A stretch of DNA of 64,000 bases from Alphaproteobacteria bacterium (GCA_015654635.1 JAATGP010000022.1:62001-126000); one strand, 5' to 3'. Shown: positions 53,459 through 62,798, counted from the first letter of the stretch. Translations and numbers: made by a program. The notes: a model not told the origin generated them from the sequence alone.

Positions 53459-56137
53459 ATGACCCGCGCTTCGATTTTGCGCCTAGCGACAGCTGTAGCG
53501 GCGCTAACGGTGGCTTCGGCCACTGGTGCGGCCGCTTGGCCCTGGACAGAAACCAAAGCGCCGCCGCCGCCGCCGCCAATTTATACGGACCCTGCGCAGC
53601 CGTTTGAAAAGCGCGTCGACGATCTTATCAGCCGCATGACCCTGGAAGAAAAGGCGAGCCAGCTCGTCAATCAGGCGCGCCCCATTCCGCGGCTTGGCGT
53701 GCACGGCTACAATTGGTGGGGCGAGGCACTGCATGGCGTGGCGCGCAACGGCACCGCGACGGTGTTTCCACAAGCCATCGCGCTCGGCGCCACCTTCGAT
53801 CCGGCGCTGATCCACGAGATGGCAACGGCGATTTCGACCGAAGCACGGGTGAAGTTCAATCGGGCGGGCGGTGTCGGCGTCGATCACGCCATTTTCCAGG
53901 GCCTTACATTTTGGTCTCCCAATGTGAACATCTTCCGCGATCCGCGTTGGGGCCGCGGCCAGGAAACCTATGGCGAAGATCCGTGGCTGACGGGCCAGTT
54001 CGCCAAAGCCTTCGTCACCGGCATGCAGGGCGACGATCCCAAATATCTGCGCACCATCGCGACGCCGAAACATTTCGCGGTGCATTCCGGTCCCGAGCCG
54101 ACGCGCCACACCGCCGATGTTACGGTGACGAAACACGACATGGCCGATACCTATCTGCCGCAATTTCGTGCCGCGGTGGTGGAGGGCCATGCCGGTTCGG
54201 TGATGTGCGCCTACAATCGCATCAACGGCCAGCCGGGCTGTGCCAATGATTTCCTGCTCACCGAAACGCTGCGCAAAGCCTGGGGCTTTTCGGGCTATAT
54301 GGTGTCGGATTGCGATGCCATCGAGGACATCACCTACGGCCATCACTACACCAAGAATATCGCCGAAGCCGCCGCCGTGTCGCTCAAGCATGGCGTTGAC
54401 AATGACTGCGCCGATTACTGGCTGGTTAAACGCGTCGAGCCGGATTACAGCCGCTATATCGATGCGATGAAGCAGGGCTTGGTGTCCGAAGCGGTGGTCG
54501 ATGAATCGCTGAAGCGGCTCTTTATGGCGCAGATGCGGCTCGGACTGTTCGATCCCAAGGAGGCGGTGGCGTACAATCAGATCCCGGATGCAGCGCTGGA
54601 TTCGCCAGCCCATCGCCAGGTGGCGCTGCGCACTGCGCGCGAAGCCATGGTGCTGCTCAAGAACAATGGCGCGCTGCCGCTGAAGCAAAACGTAAAGCGC
54701 ATTGCGGTGATCGGGCCTTTGGCGGATCAAGTGGTACCGCTGTTCGGCAATTACAACGGCATTCCGACGCACGCTATTTCGGCGCTCGACGGTCTCAAGA
54801 GGGCCTTCCCCAACGCCGAGATCGTTTATGAGCCGGGCACCAATTTCCTGCGCGAGGCCGTGGCGGTTCCGCCGGAGGTGCTGAGCGCGGACGGAGAGCC
54901 GGGCCTGACGGCGGAGTATTTCGACAACGAAGCCTTCACCGGCAAGCCGGTGGTGACGCGCCGCGATGCCAAGGTCGATTTTGGCGACGAAAACGAACTT
55001 ATCAAAGCCAGCAAAGGGACCGACATTTTTGCCCTGGCGATGCGCTGGTCCGGCACTCTGACGCCGAATGAGACAGGCGATTATCTGCTCGGTCTCGACG
55101 CGCCGGGCGGCACGCTGTTCCTGGACGGCAAAGAGATCGCCCATGTTGCAGGGCCCGGTGGGCACAGCACCAAGGCGACGGTCGTGCATCTGGAAGCCGG
55201 CCACAAATACGCCGTACGGATCGAACGCGGCTTCACCAATCACGTCTCGATGCGCCTGACGTGGCTGCGCCAAGACCCCGCGATGCTGAAGCGCGCTCTT
55301 GCGGCGGTGAAAAAGGCCGATGCGGTGGTCGCGGTGGTCGGTATCACACCCGGCCTCGAAGGCGAGGAGATGGCCGTGGACGTGCCAGGCTTCGTCGGTG
55401 GCGACCGCACCAGCCTCGATCTGCCCAAAGCGGAAGAGGATCTGCTGAAGGCGGCGCGCCAAGCGACCAAGAAGCCGCTGATCACCGTGCTTTATAACGG
55501 CTCGGCCTTGAGCGTGAACTGGGCGGCGAAGAATGCCGATGCGATTTTGGAGGCGTGGTATGGCGGCCAGGAAGCGGGGACGGCGATCGCCGATATTCTT
55601 TCGGGCGCCTACAATCCCTCGGGCCGTCTGCCGGTGACCTTTTACGCCGGTGTGAAAGACCTGCCGGCCTTTACCGATTATGCGATGGCGAACCGCACCT
55701 ATCGTTATTACACCGGCAAGCCGCTTTATCCCTTTGGCTATGGGCTTTCCTATACCCGCTTTGCTTATAGCGGACTGAAACTCTCAGTGCCGACATTGAA
55801 GGCGGGCGAAGCGTTGGGCGTCGATGTCGAAGTTAAAAACACGGGCAAGGTGGCGGGCGACGAGGTGGCGGAGCTTTATCTTTCCTTCCCGGGCACATCG
55901 GGTATGCCACTGAAGGCGCTGCGTGGTTTGCAGCGCGTTTCTCTCCAGCCGGGCGAAGCCAAGCTCGTGCATTTCGATCTGAAGCCGCGCGATCTTTCCA
56001 GTGTGACGGAAGCGGGCGAGATCAAAGTCCAGCCCGGCGCCTACACACTGAGTGTCGGCGGCGGCCAGCCGGGGACCACCAAGGCGATTGCCTCAGTGCA
56101 ACTCAGCATCGATGGCGAACAGACTTTGCCGCGGTAA
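53459..56137 (+). CDS. GH3-PA14 glycosidase, copy B
   Basis: 892 residues, same architecture as copy A: signal peptide (VASATGAAA), GH3 with nucleophile Asp284 in MVSDCDAI, PA14 domain (LTAEYFDNEAFTGKPV ... LFLDGKEIAHV), FnIII-like tail. Long stretches are identical to copy A, while the region after DPRWGRGQET and the PA14 part differ, so the copies probably differ in substrate length or linkage. Formed by tandem duplication. Probably periplasmic. GGGGAAAA precedes the start. Confidence 0.93.
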   Translation: MTRASILRLATAVAALTVASATGAAAWPWTETKAPPPPPPIYTDPAQPFEKRVDDLISRMTLEEKASQLVNQARPIPRLGVHGYNWWGEALHGVARNGTATVFPQAIALGATFDPALIHEMATAISTEARVKFNRAGGVGVDHAIFQGLTFWSPNVNIFRDPRWGRGQETYGEDPWLTGQFAKAFVTGMQGDDPKYLRTIATPKHFAVHSGPEPTRHTADVTVTKHDMADTYLPQFRAAVVEGHAGSVMCAYNRINGQPGCANDFLLTETLRKAWGFSGYMVSDCDAIEDITYGHHYTKNIAEAAAVSLKHGVDNDCADYWLVKRVEPDYSRYIDAMKQGLVSEAVVDESLKRLFMAQMRLGLFDPKEAVAYNQIPDAALDSPAHRQVALRTAREAMVLLKNNGALPLKQNVKRIAVIGPLADQVVPLFGNYNGIPTHAISALDGLKRAFPNAEIVYEPGTNFLREAVAVPPEVLSADGEPGLTAEYFDNEAFTGKPVVTRRDAKVDFGDENELIKASKGTDIFALAMRWSGTLTPNETGDYLLGLDAPGGTLFLDGKEIAHVAGPGGHSTKATVVHLEAGHKYAVRIERGFTNHVSMRLTWLRQDPAMLKRALAAVKKADAVVAVVGITPGLEGEEMAVDVPGFVGGDRTSLDLPKAEEDLLKAARQATKKPLITVLYNGSALSVNWAAKNADAILEAWYGGQEAGTAIADILSGAYNPSGRLPVTFYAGVKDLPAFTDYAMANRTYRYYTGKPLYPFGYGLSYTRFAYSGLKLSVPTLKAGEALGVDVEVKNTGKVAGDEVAELYLSFPGTSGMPLKALRGLQRVSLQPGEAKLVHFDLKPRDLSSVTEAGEIKVQPGAYTLSVGGGQPGTTKAIASVQLSIDGEQTLPR

Positions 56138-56152
56138 GAATCTTTGTTTGTC

Positions 56153-56196
56153 GCGCTTTCGGACGGAAAACCGGAATCCACTTTTCCTGAAAGCGC
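56153..56196. repeat. Palindromic intergenic repeat after copy B
   Basis: GCGCTTTC ... GAAAGCGC arms (8 bp) enclosing GGACGGAAAACCGGAATCCA and CTTTTCCT. From memory this 44-bp wording recurs in many alphaproteobacterial spacers. It lies between two convergent genes and could also act as a terminator. Confidence 0.55.
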
Positions 56197-56197
56197 T

Positions 56198-57400
56198 CTA
56201 ATAGAGGAGGAACGCGCGGCGTTCCTCCTCCCAGGCTTCTTCGTCTGCCGTGGCAAGATTATCCAGATCGGCGGGTGTCGCGGCGCTACCGTCAACCCAT
56301 TCGCGCAAATCGGGCCCGCCATTGATAACGTCGATAGCGCGCTTTCCGGTCTCGTATTCGTAAGCAAAATCGCGCCAGAGCGGATAGTCGGGATAAAGCC
56401 GCCGGATGGCTTTGAAGGCCAGCGCCGCCAGCCGCCACGGTTTGAAGGCGGCGGGATCGTAAGCCGGGCCTTCGGTATGAATTTGCAGGCCGTGGCAGAG
56501 TTTTCCGGCATGTTTGTGGAAGGTCGGCTCGAACCAGAGGTCACGCATGAGGCAGCCTTCGAGCCAGTCCGGCGCCAGGGAATGCATCTCGGCGAAAACG
56601 GAATGGGCCGCGATATCGGGGGCGCCAAAGAGTTCCAGCGGCCGTGTGGTGCCGCGCCCTTCCGAGAGCGTGGTGCCTTCTAGCATTACCGTGCCGGCAT
56701 AGGCGCGTGCCATGAAAAGGTTAGGGGCATTGGGACTGGGATTGACCCAGACGCGCTCACCTAGCGGCCAGCCAAAACCCGGCGTCGCCGCAGGCTGCCA
56801 ACCCTCCATGGTAACGACGCGATAATCGACGTCCATTTTGAAATAGGAGACAAACCAAGTGCCCAGCTCGCCCATGGTGAGGCCATGGCGCATCGGCATG
56901 GGGGCGACGCCGACGAAACTCTCCCAACCGGGAATGAGGGTCAAGCCCTCCACCGGCCGCCCCGCGGGATTGGGACGGTCGAGCACCCAGACGCTTTTGC
57001 CATGTTTGGCAGCAGCTTCCAGCACATAGAGCAGGGTGGTAACGAAGGTGTAGATGCGGCAGCCGAGATCCTGCAGGTCGATCAGGATAACATCAAAGCT
57101 CTCCATCATCGCATCGGTGGGGCGCCGTACCGTTCCATAAAGGCTGAAGACCGGAATATTGTGCAGCGGATCGATGAAGTCCGGGCTCTCGACCATGTTG
57201 TCTTGCTTGTCGCCGCGCAGACCGTGCTGCGGTCCAAAGGCGGCGGAGAGCGTGATATCACCCAGCGCAGCCAAAGCATCGAGGGAATGGGTGAGGTTGG
57301 CGGTGACCGAGGCGGGATGGGCGAGCAACGCCACGCGCTTGCCAGCCAGGGGGCTGCGCAAGCTGGCATCGGATAAAAGCCGGTCGATACCGAATTTCAT
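56198..57400 (-). CDS. DUF1343 / NamZ-type exo-beta-N-acetylmuramidase (GH171)
   Basis: 400 residues from MKFGIDRLL. Family segments: VALLAHPASVTANLTHSLDAL, FGPQHGLRGDKQDNMVESPDF, PVFSLYG...RRPTDAMMESFDVILIDLQDLGCRIYTFVTTL, VLDRPNPAGR and YAGTVMLEGTTLSEGRGTTRPLELFGAP. NamZ in Bacillus releases MurNAc from peptidoglycan fragments. No signal peptide was found at the chosen start, so a cytosolic muropeptide role is likely. Just downstream of a DOMON-like gene on the same strand. Confidence 0.88.
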   Translation of the reverse strand: MKFGIDRLLSDASLRSPLAGKRVALLAHPASVTANLTHSLDALAALGDITLSAAFGPQHGLRGDKQDNMVESPDFIDPLHNIPVFSLYGTVRRPTDAMMESFDVILIDLQDLGCRIYTFVTTLLYVLEAAAKHGKSVWVLDRPNPAGRPVEGLTLIPGWESFVGVAPMPMRHGLTMGELGTWFVSYFKMDVDYRVVTMEGWQPAATPGFGWPLGERVWVNPSPNAPNLFMARAYAGTVMLEGTTLSEGRGTTRPLELFGAPDIAAHSVFAEMHSLAPDWLEGCLMRDLWFEPTFHKHAGKLCHGLQIHTEGPAYDPAAFKPWRLAALAFKAIRRLYPDYPLWRDFAYEYETGKRAIDVINGGPDLREWVDGSAATPADLDNLATADEEAWEEERRAFLLY

Positions 57401-57419
57401 GGTGCTCGTCTCCCCCGCC

Positions 57420-57941
57420 TCATAGCGCCAGTGTAAAACCTTCGGCATGGTGAAAGTCGGGCTTGCCCGCCGGATGATTCAGTGCCCAATAGGAGAGCGT
57501 GCCGTCTACCCCTTCGATAACGGCACAAAGTGCCAGCCGCAATGGCGCCGCAAAAGATCTCGGCAGTTCTAATTCTACATTGAGAACGAATTGATCGCGA
57601 TCAGCGCGGACGCTGATCGCAGGCGCGGCAACATCGAGCGGGCGCATACCGGCCCGGTAACCGTCGAAGGCATAAGCGGCCCAATTCGTTGATGGGGAGA
57701 AATTGAATTCGCAATAATCTGCGGCGGTAGCCTGCTGCACGAATACCTCGAAGCAGCTGTGGCGCCATAATTCATCGGTACGCTTCGCAGGTGCCGGCGC
57801 GGGCCACGCGATCTCACCGATTGTCCCGTCCAGCACATAGCGCAGGTTAAGCCGTGCTGGCGCCAAATGGCGTACCGCCACATCGATGCGGCTGACCGTT
57901 GTGCGGCGGCTATCGGGATGAAGACGTAAGGCGCAGTTCAT
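57420..57941 (-). CDS. DOMON-like domain protein
   Basis: 173 residues, predicted beta sandwich. Features: SRIDVAVRHLAPARLNLRYVLDGTIGEIAWPAPAPAKRTDELWRHSCFEVFVQ, YCEFNFSPSTNWAAYAFDGYRAGM and ADRDQFVLNVELELP ... YWALNHPAGKPDFHHAEGF. I match it to the family called DOMON-like type 9 or murB-associated. No signal peptide. The start-to-stop gap to namZ on the minus strand is 19 bp, so they are co-transcribed; a sugar-fragment binding role is plausible. Confidence 0.7.
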   Translation of the reverse strand: MNCALRLHPDSRRTTVSRIDVAVRHLAPARLNLRYVLDGTIGEIAWPAPAPAKRTDELWRHSCFEVFVQQATAADYCEFNFSPSTNWAAYAFDGYRAGMRPLDVAAPAISVRADRDQFVLNVELELPRSFAAPLRLALCAVIEGVDGTLSYWALNHPAGKPDFHHAEGFTLAL

Positions 57942-57967
57942 GTCTTTCTATAGCCGCTTCGCTGGCT

Positions 57968-58366
57968 TCAATCCGCATCGTCTTTGCTGTCGTAGGCCAT
58001 CTGCGCGGTATTGATTTCGGCAATATGGTCAAGGGCCCAGTTGCCCAGCGCCAGCACCGGCTCGCACAGGGATTGTCCCATAGCCGTCAGCTCGTATTCC
58101 ACGCGCGGGGGTACCACCGGATAGACGGTGCGTTTGACCAGCCCATCCCGTTCCAATCCTCGCAAGCACATCGTAAGCATACGTTGTGAAACGCCACCGA
58201 TATCCCGCTTGAGATCAGAGAAACGGCGCGTACCGCGCGAGAGAATCATAATAACCAGAACACTCCACTTGTCGCCAATTCTGGACAATACTTGGCTTAC
58301 TTTGGGGCATTCGCTGCTGTGGAACGCGGGTTCCGCCACAGTCACATCGGGAATACTGAGTGACAT
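57968..58366 (-). CDS. HxlR family transcriptional regulator
   Basis: 132 residues, winged [87 protein letters not shown] conserved Cys (SSECPKV) near the N-terminus is the thiol-sensing position in relatives such as YodB and HypR. Divergent from azoR, its probable target. Confidence 0.9.
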   Translation of the reverse strand: MSLSIPDVTVAEPAFHSSECPKVSQVLSRIGDKWSVLVIMILSRGTRRFSDLKRDIGGVSQRMLTMCLRGLERDGLVKRTVYPVVPPRVEYELTAMGQSLCEPVLALGNWALDHIAEINTAQMAYDSKDDAD

Positions 58367-58398
58367 TGCTGTGCCTTCTTGCGGCATTATGGGCCATG

Positions 58399-58432
58399 GT
58401 TACATAAGGTGCCTCGGTAACAATTCTATACC
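58399..58432. promoter_or_regulatory. Candidate HxlR operator between HxlR and azoR
   Basis: GTTAC (58399-58403) and GTAAC (58417-58421) form an inverted repeat, and GGTA/TACC (58416-58432) a second, overlapping one, 14-47 bp from the azoR start. Resembles sites of quinone-responsive HxlR regulators. Confidence 0.4.
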
Positions 58433-58445
58433 AAGGATCCGCGTT

Positions 58446-59093
58446 ATGAACCTCCTTCATGTCGATTCCAGCATCCTGGGTGGCAATTCGGTCAGCCGCC
58501 AGCTTTCTGCAGCCGTGATCGCGCATCTAGCCGCCATAATTCCGGACCTTTCCGTGCAGCGCGAAGATCTTGCCGCCAATCCGCTTCAGCACCTGTCCTC
58601 GGCCCATTTGGCCGCCGCGCAAGGCACGACGCCTGAATCCGCGCCGCTGGAAGCCGATCTGGCGCACGGCCAGGGGGCACTGGAGGCTTTTCTGGCCGCC
58701 GATATCGTGGTGGTCGGGGTGCCAATGTACAATTTTTCCATACCCTCTCAGCTCAAAGCATGGATCGACCGGCTTTCGGTGGCCGGTAAGACGTTTCGTT
58801 ACTCCGAGAAAGGGCCAGAAGGTCTTGCCGGAGGCAAGAAGCTAATCATCGTTTCTTCCCGGGGTGGTTTTTACGGCGAAGGCACACCCGCAGCAGGCTT
58901 TGACCACCAAGAGAGCTATCTGCGCGCGGTGTTCGGTTTCTTCGGCGTCAGCGATCTCACCGTCATTCGCGCCGAAGGCATCAACATCGGTCCCGAACAG
59001 CGCGCCCGCGCCATCGATGCGGCTTTGGCAGAGGTGGGGGTTCTTACACCGGTGCCGCGTGCCAGCACCATTCTCTCACAGCCGTCCGCATAA
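58446..59093 (+). CDS. azoR: FMN-dependent NADH:quinone oxidoreductase / azoreductase
   Basis: 215 residues, flavodoxin-like fold. [15 protein letters not shown] binds FMN phosphate; [38 protein letters not shown] and [32 protein letters not shown] are AzoR signatures. Reduces quinones and azo dyes with two electrons, protecting against electrophile stress. ATG at 58446 with CAAGG upstream. Divergent from the HxlR gene, the common alphaproteobacterial arrangement. Confidence 0.93.
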   Translation: MNLLHVDSSILGGNSVSRQLSAAVIAHLAAIIPDLSVQREDLAANPLQHLSSAHLAAAQGTTPESAPLEADLAHGQGALEAFLAADIVVVGVPMYNFSIPSQLKAWIDRLSVAGKTFRYSEKGPEGLAGGKKLIIVSSRGGFYGEGTPAAGFDHQESYLRAVFGFFGVSDLTVIRAEGINIGPEQRARAIDAALAEVGVLTPVPRASTILSQPSA

Positions 59094-59105
59094 GTGCCAC
59101 AAGCT

Positions 59106-59136
59106 GTGACCTCTTCCTGGCCGGGGGAGAGGTCAC
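59106..59136 (+). terminator. Hairpin after azoR
   Basis: GTGACCTCT and AGAGGTCAC, 9-bp perfect stem with a 13-base loop, 13 bp after the azoR stop. No T-run follows. Confidence 0.45.
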
Positions 59137-59289
59137 GGCCTTGCGCGACAATTTTGTAGGTAATTTCCTGGCGATGGGGCGCCAAGCCGCTGTTTTCTTC
59201 GCGTATTGGTCGAAACTACCGCAGCTTGGGCGTTTTGTGTTTACTTCTATTTTGGGGAAAAGGGGCAGAATGGCGCCTTAGAGGTGGGC

Positions 59290-60954
59290 ATGAAACCGGT
59301 TCGCACGTCCGATAATGAATTGACCACAGAGCTCGAAGCAGCGCGCAGCGTGATCGAAAGCCGCTTTCTCGCCGGGGGGCAGATTCTTGTCCGCTCGATT
59401 GAAGGCATCGACGCCCTTATTGCGTCGCTCGACAATCTCATCAAAGCGCTCGACGCCAATGCGGTGGCCGATACGACCAGGGATATGCGGGTGGCCGCCG
59501 AGACCTTGCTTGGCCTCTCCGACAATCACCGCGACCGCCTTTCGGCGATGGATTTGCTCGGCCGTCACCGTGAAATCCTTGCCACCCATGTCGGGGACAT
59601 GCGCTCCAGCCTTGCCTATATGCGGGCCTTCACCGTTAACATCAAAATCGTATCGAGCGGCATTGCCGAGGCTGGTTCCACCTTCGAATCCTTTGCGCAG
59701 GAAATATCGGACTGCATCGAGTCCGGTCGTGAAGAGCTCCTGCAAGTCGAGCTTGACATCGCCGAGCTCAAGCGGGGCTTGGCCACGGCTTGCGAAGAGA
59801 GTGTCCGCCTGGATTCCCATCTGCGCATGCTGTTGCCGGCGCTTCCCAATGAGTTGAGCGAGAGCGCTGGCCGGATGGCGCAGCACTACAGCCGTGTTCT
59901 GCTGGTGGCCGATGATGTGGCGAGCATCGCACGCAACATCCACAAACGCGTGGTGCGCGTTCTGCAGGCCTTGCAGATTGGCGACAGCACGCGCCAGCGT
60001 ATCGAGCATCTGCAGGCCGGACTAGAATTTGTTGCCCGCCAAGCTGGTGGCGGGGACCCGTGCTACGCCGGGATCTGCCATGCTCTCCTCAAACGCCAGC
60101 TTGCAGCCGCAAAAGGCGAGTTCGATGGGGAAGTGAGCGAGATCGAGAAGGCCATGAGCGATATGGCTGATCAATCGCGCGAACTCTTGAAGCTGCGCGA
60201 CATGGCCTATGGCTCGCACAGTGAAAAAGGCCAAGGCTTCCTCGACAATCTTTTGGCCCGCATCGAAGAATCGCTCGTTCTCGTGGGTGAGATTGAAGGT
60301 GCGGACTCGGCGGCTTTGAAGACCGGACGCGATACCGCCGCCGCAGCGGCCCATCTCAACACACGTATCAGCGCCATCCAATCACTGAAGAACGATGTGC
60401 AATATATGGCGCTCAACACCACGATCCGCTGCGCCCAGATCGGCGAGCGGGCACGCCCATTAAGTGTCATCGCCGTGGAACTGCGCGATCACGGGCATCA
60501 TTTGGAAATTGCCGCCAACAATGGCTTGACCGAGTTGGATGAGCTTACGGCGGCGGCGGGGACTTTGGCCACGGCCGGACAAGGCAAAGGCGATCTGTCG
60601 GCGACAGAGGCGCTTGGCATTGCGGCCCGGCTGATCCGCAGCGCACGGGAACGGGCCGAAAACGAAATCGGCACCCTGGTTTCGCGCGGGGAAGAGGTGC
60701 TCTCCATTCTCGACGAATCGGTGGAGCGGCTGGCTTTCGACACCGAGATCGGCAGCAAGCTCAATGCGGTCGCAGATTATTTGGCCGACAGTGCAGCCGA
60801 CGGCCCCCAGGATGCGGTTCTGTTTGAGGCGCCGCTGGCCGAATTCCTGGCGTTCGCAGAGACGCTCTACACCATGAAGCAGGAGCGCGACGTGCATCGG
60901 TCCTTCGTGCAATGGCTTCGACTTGTACCAGCGGCTGCGGTTTGCGCCGCCTGA
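59290..60954 (+). CDS. Soluble chemoreceptor-like (MCP-like) protein, degenerate tip
   Basis: 554 residues, no membrane segment, nearly all predicted helical coiled coil. Residues about 370-395 resemble the MCP signalling tip: MALNTTIRCAQIGERARPLS then VIAVELRDHG, aligned to the ALNAAIEAARAGE-GRGFAVVA-EVR pattern. The key Glu is replaced by Arg380. Start at 59290 (MKPVRTSDNEL) has GAGGTGG upstream; 59206 is longer. Cytosolic role in signalling is inferred. A cheB relic lies directly after it on the other strand. Confidence 0.6.
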   Translation: MKPVRTSDNELTTELEAARSVIESRFLAGGQILVRSIEGIDALIASLDNLIKALDANAVADTTRDMRVAAETLLGLSDNHRDRLSAMDLLGRHREILATHVGDMRSSLAYMRAFTVNIKIVSSGIAEAGSTFESFAQEISDCIESGREELLQVELDIAELKRGLATACEESVRLDSHLRMLLPALPNELSESAGRMAQHYSRVLLVADDVASIARNIHKRVVRVLQALQIGDSTRQRIEHLQAGLEFVARQAGGGDPCYAGICHALLKRQLAAAKGEFDGEVSEIEKAMSDMADQSRELLKLRDMAYGSHSEKGQGFLDNLLARIEESLVLVGEIEGADSAALKTGRDTAAAAAHLNTRISAIQSLKNDVQYMALNTTIRCAQIGERARPLSVIAVELRDHGHHLEIAANNGLTELDELTAAAGTLATAGQGKGDLSATEALGIAARLIRSARERAENEIGTLVSRGEEVLSILDESVERLAFDTEIGSKLNAVADYLADSAADGPQDAVLFEAPLAEFLAFAETLYTMKQERDVHRSFVQWLRLVPAAAVCAA

Positions 60955-60960
60955 CGTGAA

Positions 60961-61068
60961 TAGCGCGCCGAGCGCCGTGGCTTCCTTCGGTATGCCGAAA
61001 ACGATAGAGGCCGCTTCATCTTGCGCGGCGGCAAAGGCGCCGGAGTCTTTCATTTCGGAAAGCGCACG
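60961..61068 (-). pseudogene. Relic of cheB C-terminal domain
   Basis: The minus strand encodes ALSEMKDSGAFAAAQDEAAS then IVFGIPKEATALGA, which closely matches the end of the CheB methylesterase domain (pattern AGA-x-x-x-AQDEAS-x-V-x-GMP-x-A). The match begins abruptly about 35 bp after the uxaA stop and ends after ALGA, 6 bp from the MCP-like stop. About 35 codons remain, so it is a deletion remnant. Confidence 0.6.
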
Positions 61069-61105
61069 GTAATACGTATACGGATAATGTGGCGGCCTTA
61101 CGCGC

Positions 61106-62629
61106 CTACATCACCGCGCCAATGTGCCATGGCACGAATTCCATATCGCCATAGCCAAGTTCTTCGCTCTTCGACATCTTCCCGGAGGCGACCGCAAGCA
61201 TATAGTCGAGTATTTCAGCACCCTTTTCGGCGACACTTGCTTCGCCGGTCGCGATGGTACCGCAATCGATATCCATATCGTCCGGCATCTTCTTGAAGAC
61301 TTCGCTGTTGGTGGCGAGCTTGATCGAGGGAGATGGTTTGCAGCCATACGCCGAGCCGCGCCCTGTGGTGAAGGCGATCATGGTGGCGCCGGAAGCGACC
61401 TGACCCGTTGCCGAGCAGGGATCGAAGCCCGGGCTGTCCATAAAAACAAGCCCGTGTTTGCTAAGCGGGGCTGCATATTCGATGACATCGACCAGCGGTG
61501 AGGTGCCAGCCTTGGCGACTGCGCCCAGCGATTTTTCGAGAATGGTGGTGAGGCCGCCCGCCTTGTTGCCCGGCGAGGGATTGTTGTTCATTTCCATCTT
61601 GTTGCGGGCAGTGTATTCTTCCCACCAAGTGATCCGGGAGCGGAGCTTTTCCACCAATTCCGGCGATTGGGCACGCGCATACAAAAGATGCTCGGCGCCA
61701 TAGATTTCCGGTGTTTCGGACAAGATCACGGTACCACCCATAGAAACAAGGCGATCAGAGGCATTGCCCAGTGCCGGATTGGCCGTGACGCCCGACCAGC
61801 CATCAGAGCCGCCGCATTGCAGACCAATAACAAGTTCACGCGCCGGCTGGGAGCTGCGTTCGGCCCGGTTGGCTATCGGCAGCATGGCTTTAACCTTGTC
61901 CAAGCCTTCGGCGATGGCGCGTTTGGTGCCACCGGTGTCTTGAATGGTGAAAGACTGAAAGTGATCGGATTCTGTGAGTCCGAACTCCTGCTTGAAGCGC
62001 GCGAGCTGGATCACTTCGCAGCCGAGGCCCACCAGCAGCACACCGGCGAAATTGGGATTGGCGGCCGTGCCCCACAATGTGCGGGAGAGAAGATCGAAGC
62101 CTTCGCCCTTCACCGCCATGCCGCAGCCCGAATGATGGGTGATGGGCACGATGCCATCGACATTGGGATAGTCATCCAATAGCCCGCTGTGCTCGGCTTC
62201 TTGGGCGATGTATTTGGCAACCGAGGCTGAGCAATTCACGCTCGTCAGCACCCCGATATAGTTGCGGGTCGCAACTTTGCCGCTGGCGCGCAGGTATCCT
62301 TGAAAGGTTCGCGCTTCTTCACTGCGCAGGAATTGCGGTGCAGCGCCCGCATCGGCGCGCAATTCGGTGAAGGCAAGATTGTGGACATGCACATGGCTGC
62401 CCGCAGCGATATCCGTGCTCGCAACGCCGATCACCTGGCCGTATTTGCGCACCGCTTCACCCTTTTTGATGGCTGCGGTTGCAACCTTGTGACCGAAGGG
62501 AATGGAATCGCGGGTGGTGATACCCTCCGCGGCGACAGAGATACCGGCGGCAAGCGCGGTTACGGCCACCACGACATTATCATTCGGATTGAGGCGGATG
62601 ACGGCGATCCCGTCCGCTTTGGTGGTCAT
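61106..62629 (-). CDS. uxaA: Altronate dehydratase
   Basis: 507 residues. N-terminal SAF-like domain (about 1-90: IRLNPNDNVVVAVTALAAG, HKVATAAIKKGEAVRKYGQVIG, GSHVHVHNLAF) joined to the large catalytic domain with GYLRASGKVATRNYIGVLTSVNCSA, THHSGCGMAV, GLQCGGSDGWSGVTANPALG and MDSPGFDPCSATGQVASGA, ending MEFVPWHIGAVM. Converts D-altronate to 2-keto-3-deoxygluconate in galacturonate use. AGGAGA before the ATG at 62629. Orphan: no uxaB/uxaC adjacent. Fructuronate/galactarate dehydratase relatives exist. Confidence 0.88.
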   Translation of the reverse strand: MTTKADGIAVIRLNPNDNVVVAVTALAAGISVAAEGITTRDSIPFGHKVATAAIKKGEAVRKYGQVIGVASTDIAAGSHVHVHNLAFTELRADAGAAPQFLRSEEARTFQGYLRASGKVATRNYIGVLTSVNCSASVAKYIAQEAEHSGLLDDYPNVDGIVPITHHSGCGMAVKGEGFDLLSRTLWGTAANPNFAGVLLVGLGCEVIQLARFKQEFGLTESDHFQSFTIQDTGGTKRAIAEGLDKVKAMLPIANRAERSSQPARELVIGLQCGGSDGWSGVTANPALGNASDRLVSMGGTVILSETPEIYGAEHLLYARAQSPELVEKLRSRITWWEEYTARNKMEMNNNPSPGNKAGGLTTILEKSLGAVAKAGTSPLVDVIEYAAPLSKHGLVFMDSPGFDPCSATGQVASGATMIAFTTGRGSAYGCKPSPSIKLATNSEVFKKMPDDMDIDCGTIATGEASVAEKGAEILDYMLAVASGKMSKSEELGYGDMEFVPWHIGAVM

Positions 62630-62798
62630 GGGGTTCTCCTGGTACGGCGCAAACCCGGCATTCCTCGGCATTCCGGGGCGCGCAAGGTGAAACAATACCG
62701 CGCCGGCGCCAAGTGTGGCAAACGATGCGTTCGGTATTGCGCCGGGTTGCGGCTTTCCCGTAGCTAGGGAATAAAGCGGCATCGCCGGGACACCTTCT

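Noticed and set aside
51037..53556. Long open frame (over 800 codons) on the minus strand opposite GH3 copy A, and a similar one at 53504-55462
   Set aside because: They are antisense to clear GH3 genes, and are rich in Arg, His and Gly without recognisable motifs. High GC and codon bias of the real gene keep the opposite frame open.
62694..62738. AATACCG ... CGGTATT inverted repeat between uxaA and bioF
   Set aside because: Arms are short and 31 bp apart; chance in GC-rich DNA cannot be excluded.
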